Counted from the stretch's first letter, positions 1-8,438 are shown. The stretch: DNA of 33,727 bases from Vicinamibacteria bacterium (GCA_016650245.1 JAENWD010000287.1:1-33727), one strand, 5' to 3'. Numbers and translations: made by a program. Notes: a model not told the origin generated them from the sequence alone.

Positions 1-885
1 GCCGGCGCGATGCGCAGGCTGCCGACGATCCTGCACGAGCACGCCAACCTCACCGACACGCCGTGGTTCCAGAAGTTGGCCGACAGGCTGCTCGAGCCGT
101 CGACCGACCTGGCGATCGCGGTGTCCAAGAGCACCGCGGAGTTTGTGGAGCACGCGCGGCTCGTGCGGCCGGAGAAGATCAAGGTGGTCTATCTGGGCGC
201 GCCGCTCGAGGAGTTCGGCCGCACGCGAACCGCCGAGGAACTCGCCGTCGCGCGGACCTCCATTGGCGCCTCGGCCGACGACTTCGCGATTGGCACCATC
301 ACGCGGCTGCACGACTCGAAGGGCAACCATTACCTGGTCGAGGCCGCGGCCAAGGTCGTGGCCTCGCACCCGCGCGCCAGGTTCTTCCTGGCAGGGGAGG
401 GGCCGCTGCGGGACCCCCTGGAAGCCCAGGCGACTGCGCTGGGGCTCGGCGACCGGTTCGTATTCCTCGGGTTCCAGAAAGACGTCGCGCAGACGCTGTC
501 CGCCTTCGACCTGAGCGTGTTCCCATCGCTCTGGGAAGGCACGCCGCTGACGGCGTTTGAAACGCTGGCCATGGGCAAGGCCATCGTGGCGACCGACGCC
601 GACGGATTGCTCGACATCCTCGAACGCGACGTCACCGCCTGGATCGTCCCGCGGCGCGACGCCACCGCGCTGGCCGACGCGATCGGCTATGCCCTCACGC
701 ATCCCGATGAGCGGGCCGCCATGGCGTCCCGCGCGCGGCACGCCGGCCGGCAGCACGACATCGCGGTGTTCGTGCGCAAGATGGAGCGGCTCTACACGCT
801 GCTCCACGCGGTCTCTCGCCCGACCCGTCGACGCGGCATCCTGAGGGAAGACTTGTCGTTCCTCACGACGGGAGTTGGCGTGTGA
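1..885 (+). CDS. GT4-family glycosyltransferase, 5' end cut by window edge
   Basis: This is the C-terminal three quarters of a GT-B fold, GT4-family glycosyltransferase, which moves a sugar from a nucleotide donor to a glycan or lipid acceptor at the inner face of the cytoplasmic membrane. The frame is open from base 1. The ATG at base 10 lies inside a conserved segment (LHEHANL), so the true start is upstream. About 290 residues are visible against 370-400 for the family. The donor-binding half is complete: a VYLGAP segment near residue 60, GTITRLHDSKG near residue 95, and the FPSLWEGTPL...FETLAMG region that corresponds to the family's E-x7-E motif. The tail is basic. The next gene starts at a GTG overlapping this stop by four bases (GTGA), which implies translational coupling within a glycan-assembly block. 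Acceptor and donor cannot be named. Confidence 0.88.
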   Translation, partial: AGAMRRLPTILHEHANLTDTPWFQKLADRLLEPSTDLAIAVSKSTAEFVEHARLVRPEKIKVVYLGAPLEEFGRTRTAEELAVARTSIGASADDFAIGTITRLHDSKGNHYLVEAAAKVVASHPRARFFLAGEGPLRDPLEAQATALGLGDRFVFLGFQKDVAQTLSAFDLSVFPSLWEGTPLTAFETLAMGKAIVATDADGLLDILERDVTAWIVPRRDATALADAIGYALTHPDERAAMASRARHAGRQHDIAVFVRKMERLYTLLHAVSRPTRRRGILREDLSFLTTGVGV

Positions 886-2759
886 CCGCCACGCCTGCCG
901 CGTCCCAGGCCTCCCCGCGCCCGCTCGACGTCACGCCGGGCCTCGTCGTGGCCGCGCTGGTCCTCGCCATCTACGGCGGCCTCGCGTTCTCCGTAGACTT
1001 CCCTCGCGCGGCGATCGGGTTCAAGAGCGACGAAGCCACGTACTACATGATGGCGCACAGCCTGGCGCACGACGGCGACCTGTCGTACAGCCGCCAGGAC
1101 CTCGCGCGTGTGTGGCACGAGTTTTCGGCAGGACCGACCGGCCTCTTTCTCAAGAAGGGCCGCGAGGTCCAGGTCGCGTTGAACGGACAGTTTCCGTTCG
1201 TCCACCTGCGGTATCGGCCCGACACCGATCCGGCCCGCTTGTATTACGGCAAGTCGTACATGTATCCGCTGGTCGCGGCGCCATTTGTGTGGCTGTGGGG
1301 CACCAACGGGTTCGTGGTGCTGCAGGCCCTGCTGCTGGCCGCGCTGGTGTTTGCCGGCTATCTGTTCATCGCCGCGCGCTCGCCGGCCAACGTCGCCCTG
1401 CTCGTTGGGGCCGGCTACTTCCTGGCCACTGTGGCGCCTGGCTACGTCGTCTGGATGACGCCAGAGCTGTTCAATCTGGCCGCGGTGACACTGGCGTATT
1501 TCTGCTGGCTCTACAAGGAGGTCGCGCCCACTGCTCTGCCGCGTGGCTTGCGATGGCTGCGCACCGACTGGTCCGACGTGGCTGCGGTGGTGCTGCTGGC
1601 GATGGCGTCGTTCTCCAAGCCGCCCAACGCCGCGCTGATTGGGCCGATGGTGTTGCTGGCATGGTCGCGTCGACGGTGGTCGCGGGGACTACTGGTCGGT
1701 GTCGCGTTCACGGCGCTGTTGGCCTTCTTGTTCCTTGGCAACCTGGCGATCACCGGCGACCTGAACTTTCAAGGCGGTGAGCGTCGGACGTACTATGTCG
1801 GGTTCCCGTACATGGACCCGACGATGGGCTTTGACGTCGGCGCGGGTCGGGCGACCAACGAGGTGCTCACCGACGTCGTCTTCGATCCCGGCGTGTTCTG
1901 GGCGCGCCTGGGGTGGAACGTCGTCTACTTCTTCATCGGGCGGCACTCCGGGATGCTGCCGTACTTTTTTCCGGGACTGTTCGCGCTGGCAGTGTTCCTG
2001 TGGCCGCGGTCACAGCGGCTGGGCTGGCAGTGGCTGGTGTGTGCGGCGGTGGTCGGCGAGACGCTGCTGCAACTGGTGTGGCTGCCGTACACGTACTACG
2101 GCGGCCCTGGCGTGCTGGGCAGCCGCTACTACATGAGCGTGTACGGGCTGCAGCTCTTCCTGTTGCCCGGCCTGTCGTCGGTGGGGTTGGCGCTCATGCC
2201 GTGGTTTGTGGGGTGCCTGTTCACCGCGAAGATCACGCTGAACCCGTTCTACTACTCGTTCCATCCGCACGAGCACGCCAAGGCCGGCCCACTGCGCTGG
2301 CTGCCGATCGAGCTGACGCTCATCAACGACCTGCCGATCAACACGCGAGTGGACCGCGTGCGGCAGCTGTTCGGCCAGGGGCCGCGTTTCCAGATCTACT
2401 TCCTCGACGACAACGCGTACCCGCGCGACGGCGACTCGTTCTGGGTCCGCGGCCGCTCGCGCACCGACCTGCTGTTCAAGACTCCAGAGCCGGTCGGTCA
2501 GCTCAAGCTCACGGTCGAAAACGGTCCGTTCCCGACCGACGTGCGGGTGACGGTGGATGGGCGACTGGTGGAGGCCGCGCTCGGCAGAAACGAGTCCAGC
2601 GTCGTGCAGGTGCCGCTCGGGCCGGGCAGGCCGTATCAAGGCACGCGCGTGTGGGTCGTGACCATCGCATCAGGCAGCGGCCATGTGCCGCTGTTTGACG
2701 TGGGCGGGGAAGACCATCGCTACCTTGGCGTGAAGGTCACGCCGCAGCTATTGCCGTGA
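882..2759 (+). CDS. polytopic membrane protein, GT-C (PMT/ArnT-like) glycosyltransferase candidate
   Basis: A 625-residue integral membrane protein with a short N-terminal tail, then roughly 10-12 hydrophobic helices up to about residue 460, and a soluble C-terminal part rich in beta-type sequence. The first loop after helix 1 carries F-K-S-D-E (residues 47-51) followed by YYMMAHSLAHDGDL. This acidic first-loop pattern is typical of GT-C enzymes such as ArnT, PMT and other GT39-like proteins, which use polyprenyl-phosphate-linked sugars on the outer face of the membrane. It sits between two GT4 glycosyltransferases with four-base GTGA overlaps at both ends, which supports a role in making or decorating a surface polysaccharide or glycolipid. 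The GTG start is chosen because it forms the overlap with the preceding stop. Fold-level assignment is fairly secure; the substrate is unknown. Confidence 0.75.
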   Translation: MTATPAASQASPRPLDVTPGLVVAALVLAIYGGLAFSVDFPRAAIGFKSDEATYYMMAHSLAHDGDLSYSRQDLARVWHEFSAGPTGLFLKKGREVQVALNGQFPFVHLRYRPDTDPARLYYGKSYMYPLVAAPFVWLWGTNGFVVLQALLLAALVFAGYLFIAARSPANVALLVGAGYFLATVAPGYVVWMTPELFNLAAVTLAYFCWLYKEVAPTALPRGLRWLRTDWSDVAAVVLLAMASFSKPPNAALIGPMVLLAWSRRRWSRGLLVGVAFTALLAFLFLGNLAITGDLNFQGGERRTYYVGFPYMDPTMGFDVGAGRATNEVLTDVVFDPGVFWARLGWNVVYFFIGRHSGMLPYFFPGLFALAVFLWPRSQRLGWQWLVCAAVVGETLLQLVWLPYTYYGGPGVLGSRYYMSVYGLQLFLLPGLSSVGLALMPWFVGCLFTAKITLNPFYYSFHPHEHAKAGPLRWLPIELTLINDLPINTRVDRVRQLFGQGPRFQIYFLDDNAYPRDGDSFWVRGRSRTDLLFKTPEPVGQLKLTVENGPFPTDVRVTVDGRLVEAALGRNESSVVQVPLGPGRPYQGTRVWVVTIASGSGHVPLFDVGGEDHRYLGVKVTPQLLP

Positions 2760-3805
2760 GCACACTGGCCGTCGTCACGTCGAGCCCGCCGTTTGTCGAA
2801 GGCGGCCACCTGGTCATCGCGCGGTCGCTGGTCGCCGCCTTGCGCGACGGCGGCCACCAGGCCGACCTGGTGGTGACTCCGCAGAACCGGTTCGGACGGC
2901 AGGGATCCGCGTTTCTGGCGACGTGGCTGACCGATGTCGGCCGCACGCACGACGACCAGCCGGTCGATCAGGTCATCTCGCTGCGCTATCCAAGTTACGC
3001 CGTGCGGCATCCCCGCCACGTGGGCTGGCTGCTGCATCCCATGCGCGAGTACTACGACCAGTGGGACGCGTTCAGCCGGCCGCTGTCGTGGAAGGGCCGT
3101 CTCAAGGAGAACGCGCGGCGGAGGATGGTCTGGACGGCCGACCGGTACCTGCTGACGAAGAACGTCTCGAAGCTGTTCGTGATCTCGGCGACCGTGCAGA
3201 AGCGCCTCGAGACCTTTGGCGGCATCCCGTCCGAGGTATTGCATCCGCCGCCGCCGCAGCGGGCGTACCGCGTGGATGACTACGCGCCGTACGTGTTTGC
3301 CGTCTCGCGCTTCACGCCCCTCAAGCGCATGGCCCTGCTGGTCGAGGCGTTGGCGCAGCCGGCGGCCCGGGGCATCCGCGCGGTGCTGGCCGGGGAAGGG
3401 GAGTCGTACGGGGACGTTCAGCGTCTCGTCGTCGAGCGCGGCCTGGCCGATCGCGTGAGCCTGCCAGGGCGCCTCGACGAGGCGCAACTGGTCGAGCATC
3501 TGGCCCGCTGTCGCGCCGTGGTCTTCCCGCCGTTTGACGAGGACTACGGCTTTGTCACCGTGGAGGCCTTTGCCTCTACCAAGCCGGTCATCACCTGCAC
3601 CGACAGCGGTGGGCCAACCGAGTTGGTCGTGCATGAGGCGTCAGGCTTCGTCAGCGAGCCCACGCCGGCAGCGCTGGCCGAGGCCATGCGGCGGCTCATC
3701 GACAGCAGAGACCTGGCCGAGCGTCTGGGCACGGCGGGCCGTCAGGTCGCCAGTGGCCTGACGTGGCCCGCTACCGTGGCGCGCCTGCTGCTTCCGGTAA
3801 ACTGA
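2756..3805 (+). CDS. GT4-family glycosyltransferase
   Basis: A 349-residue GT-B glycosyltransferase with both halves present. The N-terminal acceptor domain opens with a glycine-rich loop after the first strand (SSPPFVEGGH), typical of GT4 enzymes. The C-terminal donor domain has FAVSRFTPLKRM, VLAGEGES and FPPFDEDYGFVTVEAFAS, in which D/E-x7-E and the following TDSGGPTEL loop bind the nucleotide sugar. The GTG start overlaps the stop of the membrane protein by four bases. Together with the preceding two genes it forms one translationally coupled cassette, probably for an exopolysaccharide, O-antigen-like chain or protein glycan. No donor or linkage can be read from the sequence. Confidence 0.9.
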   Translation: MSTLAVVTSSPPFVEGGHLVIARSLVAALRDGGHQADLVVTPQNRFGRQGSAFLATWLTDVGRTHDDQPVDQVISLRYPSYAVRHPRHVGWLLHPMREYYDQWDAFSRPLSWKGRLKENARRRMVWTADRYLLTKNVSKLFVISATVQKRLETFGGIPSEVLHPPPPQRAYRVDDYAPYVFAVSRFTPLKRMALLVEALAQPAARGIRAVLAGEGESYGDVQRLVVERGLADRVSLPGRLDEAQLVEHLARCRAVVFPPFDEDYGFVTVEAFASTKPVITCTDSGGPTELVVHEASGFVSEPTPAALAEAMRRLIDSRDLAERLGTAGRQVASGLTWPATVARLLLPVN

Positions 3806-3813
3806 TCGGCGTC

Positions 3814-4665
3814 ATGGGGTACCGCACGCCGCTCGAATCCCGGATCGCCAAGCGCACGACCAGGGCCATCCTCGACTACCAGATGATCGAGGACGGCGAC
3901 CGCGTCATGGTCGGCCTGTCGGGGGGCAAAGACAGCTGGGCGCTCATCCAGATCCTCGAGGTCCTGCAGGAGCGCGCGCCGATAGACTTCTCGATCGTCG
4001 CCGTCAATGTCGACTCCGGCTACGAGGGCTATCAGCACGACCTGCTGACGCGCACGTGCGCCGAGCGCGGCTGGGAGTTTCACCACATCGACACGAACAT
4101 CGGCGCGACCATCGACGACACGCTCGACGCCGACGCGACGCCCTGCTCGCTCTGCGCCCGGCTGCGTCGTGGCGTTTTGTACCGCATCGCGACCGGCGTC
4201 GGGGCCACCAAGATCGCCCTGGGCCATCACGCCGACGACTTCATCGAGACGCTGCTCCTGAACGTGTTCTTCGCCGGCGCGCTCAAGGCGATGCCCGCCA
4301 AGCTGGTGTCCGACGATGGCCGGCACACAGTGATCCGTCCGTTGGCCTACGTGCTCGAGGAAGAGGCGCGGGCGTATGCCAAAGCCTCTGGCCTGCCGAT
4401 CATCGGCTGCTGTTGCCCGGCCTGCGGTGACCTGTCGTTGCAGCGGCAGCGCATCAAGCGGATGCTGATGGAGCTCGAACGCGAGCACCCGGGCGTGAAG
4501 GCTTCGCTGCTCAAGGCGTTGGCCAATGTCGCGCCACGCCACCTGCTCGATCGTCGGCTCAACCCGCCCGGCGCGACGTTGCGCCGGGAGATCGTCCCGG
4601 TCGAGACCGACGCGGCCGCCGACCTGACCTCGCGCATCATCCCGCTGCTGCAGCGCCCACTCTGA
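3814..4665 (+). CDS. ttcA: tRNA 2-thiocytidine(32) synthetase TtcA
   Basis: A 283-residue PP-loop ATPase of the TtcA family, which adenylates and thiolates cytidine 32 of certain tRNAs using an iron-sulfur cluster. The PP-loop SGGKDS lies at residues 36-41. The first cluster motif is C111-S-L-C114, followed by ARLRRG as in canonical TtcA. The second is C201-P-A-C204, followed by GD and the typical LQRQRIKRML helix. Two extra cysteines directly precede it, giving CCC at 199-201. An in-frame ATG 51 bases upstream (3763) would start inside the glycosyltransferase gene and add a non-family extension, so 3814 is preferred. The gene lies 8 bases after the glycosyltransferase stop and 4 bases before dtd, so two tRNA-quality genes are adjacent. 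A TAAACT box at 3798-3803 could be a -10 element. Confidence 0.93.
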   Translation: MGYRTPLESRIAKRTTRAILDYQMIEDGDRVMVGLSGGKDSWALIQILEVLQERAPIDFSIVAVNVDSGYEGYQHDLLTRTCAERGWEFHHIDTNIGATIDDTLDADATPCSLCARLRRGVLYRIATGVGATKIALGHHADDFIETLLLNVFFAGALKAMPAKLVSDDGRHTVIRPLAYVLEEEARAYAKASGLPIIGCCCPACGDLSLQRQRIKRMLMELEREHPGVKASLLKALANVAPRHLLDRRLNPPGATLRREIVPVETDAAADLTSRIIPLLQRPL

Positions 4666-4669
4666 CCGC

Positions 4670-5119
4670 GTGCGCGCCGTCCTGCAACGCGTGTCGTCGG
4701 CTGAGGTCACGGTCGACGGCCGTCGTGTCGGCGCCATCGGCGCCGGCCTGCTCGTGCTGCTTGGCGTCGAGACAGGCGACGGCCCGTCTGACGCGACCTA
4801 CACCGCGGACAAGATCGCCGGCCTGCGCTGCTTTGCCGACGAGGCTGACCGCATGAACCGCTCGGTGGCCGACATCGGAGGCAGTGTGCTGGTCGTCTCT
4901 CAGGTCACTCTGTGCGGCGACACACGGAAGGGCCGACGGCCGTCTCTTGATGCGGCGGCGCCGCCGGCCGAGGCACGGCTGCTCTATGACGACGTCGTGC
5001 GGCAGCTGCGCGCACGCGAGCTTGTCGTCGAGACCGGGGAATTTCAAGCCACGATGGCGGTGGCCCTGGTCAACGACGGCCCGGTGACCTTCCTCGTCGA
5101 CAGCCGAAAGCGACTCTGA
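4670..5119 (+). CDS. dtd: D-aminoacyl-tRNA deacylase
   Basis: DTD hydrolyses D-amino acids mis-attached to tRNA (and achiral glycine from non-cognate tRNA), acting as a homodimer in the cytosol. The 149-residue protein matches the usual length of about 145. It opens with MRAVLQRVSSAEV, a classic DTD N-terminus. The first active-site motif, usually SQFTL, reads SQVTL (residues 77-81), so Phe is replaced by Val. The second motif NDGPVT (135-140), carrying the cross-subunit Gly-cisPro that excludes L-amino acids, is intact. The GTG start is used because no ATG precedes the conserved N-terminus. It follows ttcA by 4 bases and its stop overlaps the next ATG (TGATG), which suggests one operon. Confidence 0.95.
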   Translation: MRAVLQRVSSAEVTVDGRRVGAIGAGLLVLLGVETGDGPSDATYTADKIAGLRCFADEADRMNRSVADIGGSVLVVSQVTLCGDTRKGRRPSLDAAAPPAEARLLYDDVVRQLRARELVVETGEFQATMAVALVNDGPVTFLVDSRKRL

Positions 5120-5961
5120 TGCGGCCCGCCGTCCTCTCGCGGTTCGTGACGTGTGCCATCGCGATGGCCATCGGCGCCGGTGGTCACGCCGAGGCACAAC
5201 AACGACCGCTGATCACACAGGACCCTGAGGTCATCGGCGACGGCCGTCTGCTCGTCGAATCGGGCGTGGAGGTGGGGAGCAATATCTTGTATCCCGTCTC
5301 CGGACTCACCGGCGACCACGTCGCGTTGCCCCTCGGTGTGAGTGTGGGCCTGGGCACTGTGACCGAGCTTCAAATTGTCAGCGGCTACCAGTGGCTGGCC
5401 ATCGACCGGCGCGACTTCGCGCCGCTGGACTTCCGCGTCGAGCCCGGTGGGCGCACGTCGGATGTGATCGACGTCACGCTGGCGATGAAGGTGCGCGTGT
5501 GTGGCGAAGGTGTGCGCCGTCCGGCGGTCGGCCTGCGCTTTGCGACCGAGCTGCCCAATGCCAGCAACGAAAGCGGACTGGGCCTGGACACGCTGAACTT
5601 CGTCGGGACGATACTTGTCGGCAAGACCGTGGGCGCCTTCCGCCTGGTCGGCAACGCCGGCCTCGCCCTGCTCAGCGATGTCCTGCAGGGCAGTCTGCAG
5701 CATGACGCCGCCGTCGGAGGTGTGTCGGTGGCTTTTGCGCTGCGGCCGTCGGTCGATCTGGTCGGGGAACTGGCGGGCCGGCAAGTGCTCTTTGCCGACC
5801 GGCCGCCGATTGGCGCCGAGCCGCGCGGTCAGGTGCGGGCTGCCGTGCGCTACACGCGCGGCGCGTGGCGTGGCGATGCGGGCCTCATCATCGGGACGAC
5901 CCGCCAGGATCCCGACATCGGCCTGTCGGTGGGTCTGACCTGGATCGGCCAGATGCGTTGA
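5119..5961 (+). CDS. secreted, probably outer-membrane beta-barrel protein of unknown function
   Basis: A 280-residue protein with a clear Sec signal peptide (basic MRPAVLSR start, hydrophobic stretch to about residue 22, likely cleavage after HAEAQ). The mature part alternates short amphipathic strands with Gly/Asp turns throughout (for example LLVESGVEVGSN, ELQIVSGYQWLA, RLVGNAGLALLSD, AGLIIGTT) and ends in alternating hydrophobic residues (GLSVGLTWIGQMR). This resembles small outer-membrane barrels such as the MetA-pathway (phenol-degradation-type) transporter family, though I cannot assign a family with confidence. It shares a base with the dtd stop codon, so it is probably co-transcribed with ttcA-dtd, although a functional link to tRNA quality control is not obvious. 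It converges with the FAD oxidoreductase gene across a 26-base gap. Confidence 0.8.
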   Translation: MRPAVLSRFVTCAIAMAIGAGGHAEAQQRPLITQDPEVIGDGRLLVESGVEVGSNILYPVSGLTGDHVALPLGVSVGLGTVTELQIVSGYQWLAIDRRDFAPLDFRVEPGGRTSDVIDVTLAMKVRVCGEGVRRPAVGLRFATELPNASNESGLGLDTLNFVGTILVGKTVGAFRLVGNAGLALLSDVLQGSLQHDAAVGGVSVAFALRPSVDLVGELAGRQVLFADRPPIGAEPRGQVRAAVRYTRGAWRGDAGLIIGTTRQDPDIGLSVGLTWIGQMR

Positions 5962-5967
5962 GCCGGT

Positions 5968-5985
5968 CGTCAATCACTCGTCAAT
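5968..5985. repeat. two CGTCAAT heptamers in the convergent gap
   Basis: CGTCAAT occurs at 5968-5974 and 5979-5985, four bases apart, in the 26-base gap between two convergent genes. The same heptamer recurs three times in the larC-metG gap at 13506-13533. There is no hairpin or U-tract here, so it does not look like a terminator. Confidence 0.6.
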
Positions 5986-5987
5986 TC

Positions 5988-7586
5988 CTACCCGGCCACG
6001 TGGACCGGCAGATAGAACTGCTTGAGCCCCTGAATCTCGTCTTGCACCCGCGACGAGCTCCACCCGAGTTCGTCGCGGGCAATCCCTTCCACCTTCAGAA
6101 TAGCGTCGTCGCCCGGGTACCCGGCCGATCCCAGTCCCGTACGCCGCAGCACGATGTCTTCGAGCGTCAGGGCCATCTCGTTGCGGGCGGCTTCGACGAT
6201 CTGCGCGCCGACGATGGGCAGGCGGTCCACGATGCGCTGGCCCAGCGAGGTCCTGGTGTGCACGAGGGAGGCGACTCGCGGGGCCTGATCGCCGTAGACG
6301 CGTTGCAGGTGGTCCCAGGCCTCCTGGTCCAGGCCTTCCACGGGAGGCTTCGTGCCGGTGGGCCCGAAGCCCGGCAGGAGCAACGACGCGGTTCGGGGCG
6401 GCGCGTGGCAGCCCAATTGCGCCGTCACCAGTGTCACCGCCTGTTCGGCCACCGCACGAGCGGTGGTGTACTTCACGCCCATCAACGAAATCGCGCCGTC
6501 GACGCCGTCGTGCCGATGTTCCCGAAGCAAGGGGCGATCGGCCAGCGTCACGTGATGCCCGAAGCCGGCGGCCGGCACGACGCCGCGCTGTACGAGCGTG
6601 ACGTCGTCTTCGGTGAGCTGCAACGACGGGAAGGCCTGGTTGACCTCGGCGAGACACGCGCCGAAGTCCTCCGGTGTCACCATCGCGGCATCGGCACCGC
6701 AGGGCCCGGCGCCGTGCCAGGTGCCGATCGCCAACTGTCCCTGCCACGGCAGCGCGAAGAGCAGGCGGCCGTCGCCCGTGGGTGCTCCGCACGCCACGGC
6801 GGGCGCCGGGCGGCGTGTCACCAGGTTCATCGCCTTCACCAGCCGCGGCGTCTTCCTTACGCCGAAGGCGCCCATCAGCCGCCCGGCGCCCGCGCCTGTG
6901 GCGTTGAGCAGCACGCGTGCGCTGATCGACAACACGGCGCCGTCGACGTGATCGCGCGCGATGACGCCGGCAATCGTACGGCCCCGGCGGATCGGCTCGA
7001 TCGCGTCCAGGTAGTTGGCCAGCACCGCGCCGTCGCGCGCCGCGGCGACGGCCACGCCAAATGTGAGACGTTCGGCGTGCGCCGTACGGTAGTCGTGCCA
7101 CACGCCCAGCGGCCCGTCGCCAAGCAGCGGGCCAGTGTCGAGCCCAGCCCGGTCCTCGCCGTCCACGATGCGGCCGGCGGGCAGGCGCAGATGGTCGGGC
7201 ACGCCGTGGTTGCGATCGAGCGTCAGCGCCGCGTCGAGCGCGAAACCGGCCCGCAGCAGCGCCGCCGACTTGCCGTCCGGTCCGCCCGCCTGCACGGCAA
7301 ACGTCTGTCGCTCGATCAGATGCGGTGCGATACGCGCCCACGTGCGGCGCTCGCGTGCCGACTGCCGCAGCCGGCGGAGGTTGGCGGTCTGCAGATAGCG
7401 CAGGCCGCCGTGCAGCGTGCGATGGTGATGAAAGGATGAAGCGCCGCCGAAGTCGTGCCGCTCGATCAGCGCGACGTGCAGGCCTCGGGTGGTGGCGTCC
7501 CACGCCGCCATCAAGCCATGGATGCCGCCACCTACGACGAGCAGGTCGAAGGTGTGTGAGGTAAGGGAGTCGAGATCACGGAACAT
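5988..7586 (-). CDS. FAD-dependent glycerol-3-phosphate dehydrogenase-like oxidoreductase
   Basis: A 532-residue flavoprotein of the GlpD/DAO superfamily, expected to oxidise glycerol-3-phosphate to dihydroxyacetone phosphate and pass electrons to the quinone pool at the membrane. The FAD-binding dinucleotide fold VVGGGIHG (about residues 17-24) is followed by LIERHDFGGASS. The region that reads SSRSTKLxHGG in classical GlpD reads SSFHHHRTLHGGLRYLQ here. Further family marks are VLLNATGAGAG, LFALPWQGQLAIGT and MGVKYTTAR near residue 380 (compare GGKLTTYR). A C-terminal helical domain is present, and the length fits GlpD (500-560). No glycerol kinase or transporter gene is near. The ATG at 7586 is 39 bases from the divergent methyltransferase start, with a TATAAT on its strand at 7615-7610. 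The family is secure; the exact substrate is less so because of the altered motif. Confidence 0.85.
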   Translation of the reverse strand: MFRDLDSLTSHTFDLLVVGGGIHGLMAAWDATTRGLHVALIERHDFGGASSFHHHRTLHGGLRYLQTANLRRLRQSARERRTWARIAPHLIERQTFAVQAGGPDGKSAALLRAGFALDAALTLDRNHGVPDHLRLPAGRIVDGEDRAGLDTGPLLGDGPLGVWHDYRTAHAERLTFGVAVAAARDGAVLANYLDAIEPIRRGRTIAGVIARDHVDGAVLSISARVLLNATGAGAGRLMGAFGVRKTPRLVKAMNLVTRRPAPAVACGAPTGDGRLLFALPWQGQLAIGTWHGAGPCGADAAMVTPEDFGACLAEVNQAFPSLQLTEDDVTLVQRGVVPAAGFGHHVTLADRPLLREHRHDGVDGAISLMGVKYTTARAVAEQAVTLVTAQLGCHAPPRTASLLLPGFGPTGTKPPVEGLDQEAWDHLQRVYGDQAPRVASLVHTRTSLGQRIVDRLPIVGAQIVEAARNEMALTLEDIVLRRTGLGSAGYPGDDAILKVEGIARDELGWSSSRVQDEIQGLKQFYLPVHVAG

Positions 7587-7609
7587 GGCTGGGGGTGCGG
7601 ACCAGCTGC

Positions 7610-7617
7610 ATTATAGT
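7610..7617. promoter_or_regulatory. overlapping divergent -10 boxes
   Basis: On the minus strand TATAAT (7615 down to 7610) is a perfect -10 hexamer about 23 bases before the FAD oxidoreductase ATG. On the plus strand TATAGT (7612-7617) lies eight bases before the GTG of the methyltransferase, close enough for a leaderless or nearly leaderless transcript. The two boxes share four bases, so only one polymerase could occupy the site at a time. No good -35 hexamer is visible on either side. Confidence 0.5.
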
Positions 7618-7625
7618 TAGGGCTC

Positions 7626-8438
7626 GTGTCTGAATCCCGCGTACTTCAGGGCGTCGGAGTCGCTCCGCCTGATCGCGTCAACCGCCGGGTTCGCAGGTAT
7701 TGGAACCAACACATCCACGATCTGGCGATTTCGCGCCACCCGCCGGGCTCGCCCGGATTCTTCGACGATCTCGACCAGTATCACTTCGACAAGCTCCATC
7801 ACCTGCTCCGCCTGGTGCCCTTTGACGGGCTGGCCGGCAAGCAGGTCCTCGACGTAGGCTGCGGAACGGGCGTGGATCTTGTGCGCTTTGCGCGCGGAGG
7901 GGCCCGGGCCACCGGTGTCGACATCGCCGACTCGGCCATTGCGCTGGCGAGGCAGAACGTCGCGTACCGCGGCCTGCACGCCCACCTGCTGGTCGCCGAT
8001 GGCGAAGCGTTGCCGTTTCCCACTGAGCACTTCGACTATGTGTTCGCGCATGGCGTGGCGCAGTACACCGGTAATGGGAGGCACCTGGTCGAGGAAGTGC
8101 ACCGGGTGCTGAAGCCAGGCGGCGAGGCGGCGCTCCAAGGCTACAACCGCATCTCGTGGCTCAACGCGTTGTCCAAGCTCATGAAGGTGGACCTCGAGCA
8201 CGAAGGCGCGCCCGTGCTGCACACGTACTCGCCGGCCGAGTTCCGCGCGCTGGTCGATGTCTTTCCGAGCGTCGATCTCGTCTTCGAGCGGTTTCCAGTG
8301 AAGAGCCGGCTGCATGGCGGCTGGAAGGGGCTGGCCTTCAACGCGTGCTTCGTCGGCGCGTTCAACGCGTTGCCGCGCGGCATGGTCACGCGCTACGGCT
8401 GGCACCTGCTCGCCCTCTGCCGCAAGTCGTCCACATGA
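7626..8438 (+). CDS. class I SAM-dependent methyltransferase
   Basis: A 270-residue Rossmann-fold methyltransferase. Motif I LDVGCGTG is at residues 75-82, the acidic strand 2 end is TGVDIADSAI (about 96-105), and the post-motif segment is VADGEALPF followed by HFDYVFAHGVAQYT and EVHRVLKPGGEA. The last of these is the usual Methyltransf_11/25-type motif III. The N-terminal RRYWNQHIHDLAIS and FFDDLDQYHFDKLHHL segments suggest a small-molecule or lipid-type substrate pocket rather than a nucleic acid enzyme, but the substrate is unknown. The GTG start is supported by a -10-like box just upstream. Its stop overlaps the dapF start (ATGA), so the two are coupled; this need not mean a shared pathway. 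Confidence 0.9.
   Translation: MSESRVLQGVGVAPPDRVNRRVRRYWNQHIHDLAISRHPPGSPGFFDDLDQYHFDKLHHLLRLVPFDGLAGKQVLDVGCGTGVDLVRFARGGARATGVDIADSAIALARQNVAYRGLHAHLLVADGEALPFPTEHFDYVFAHGVAQYTGNGRHLVEEVHRVLKPGGEAALQGYNRISWLNALSKLMKVDLEHEGAPVLHTYSPAEFRALVDVFPSVDLVFERFPVKSRLHGGWKGLAFNACFVGAFNALPRGMVTRYGWHLLALCRKSST

Noticed and set aside
3763-3813. Earlier ATG for ttcA
   Set aside because: It lies within the glycosyltransferase gene and adds 17 residues not seen in TtcA; 3814 fits the family start.
5865-7439. 524-codon plus-strand frame opposite the FAD oxidoreductase
   Set aside because: The minus-strand gene has clear FAD motifs and promoter; the plus frame has no domain and starts inside the preceding gene.
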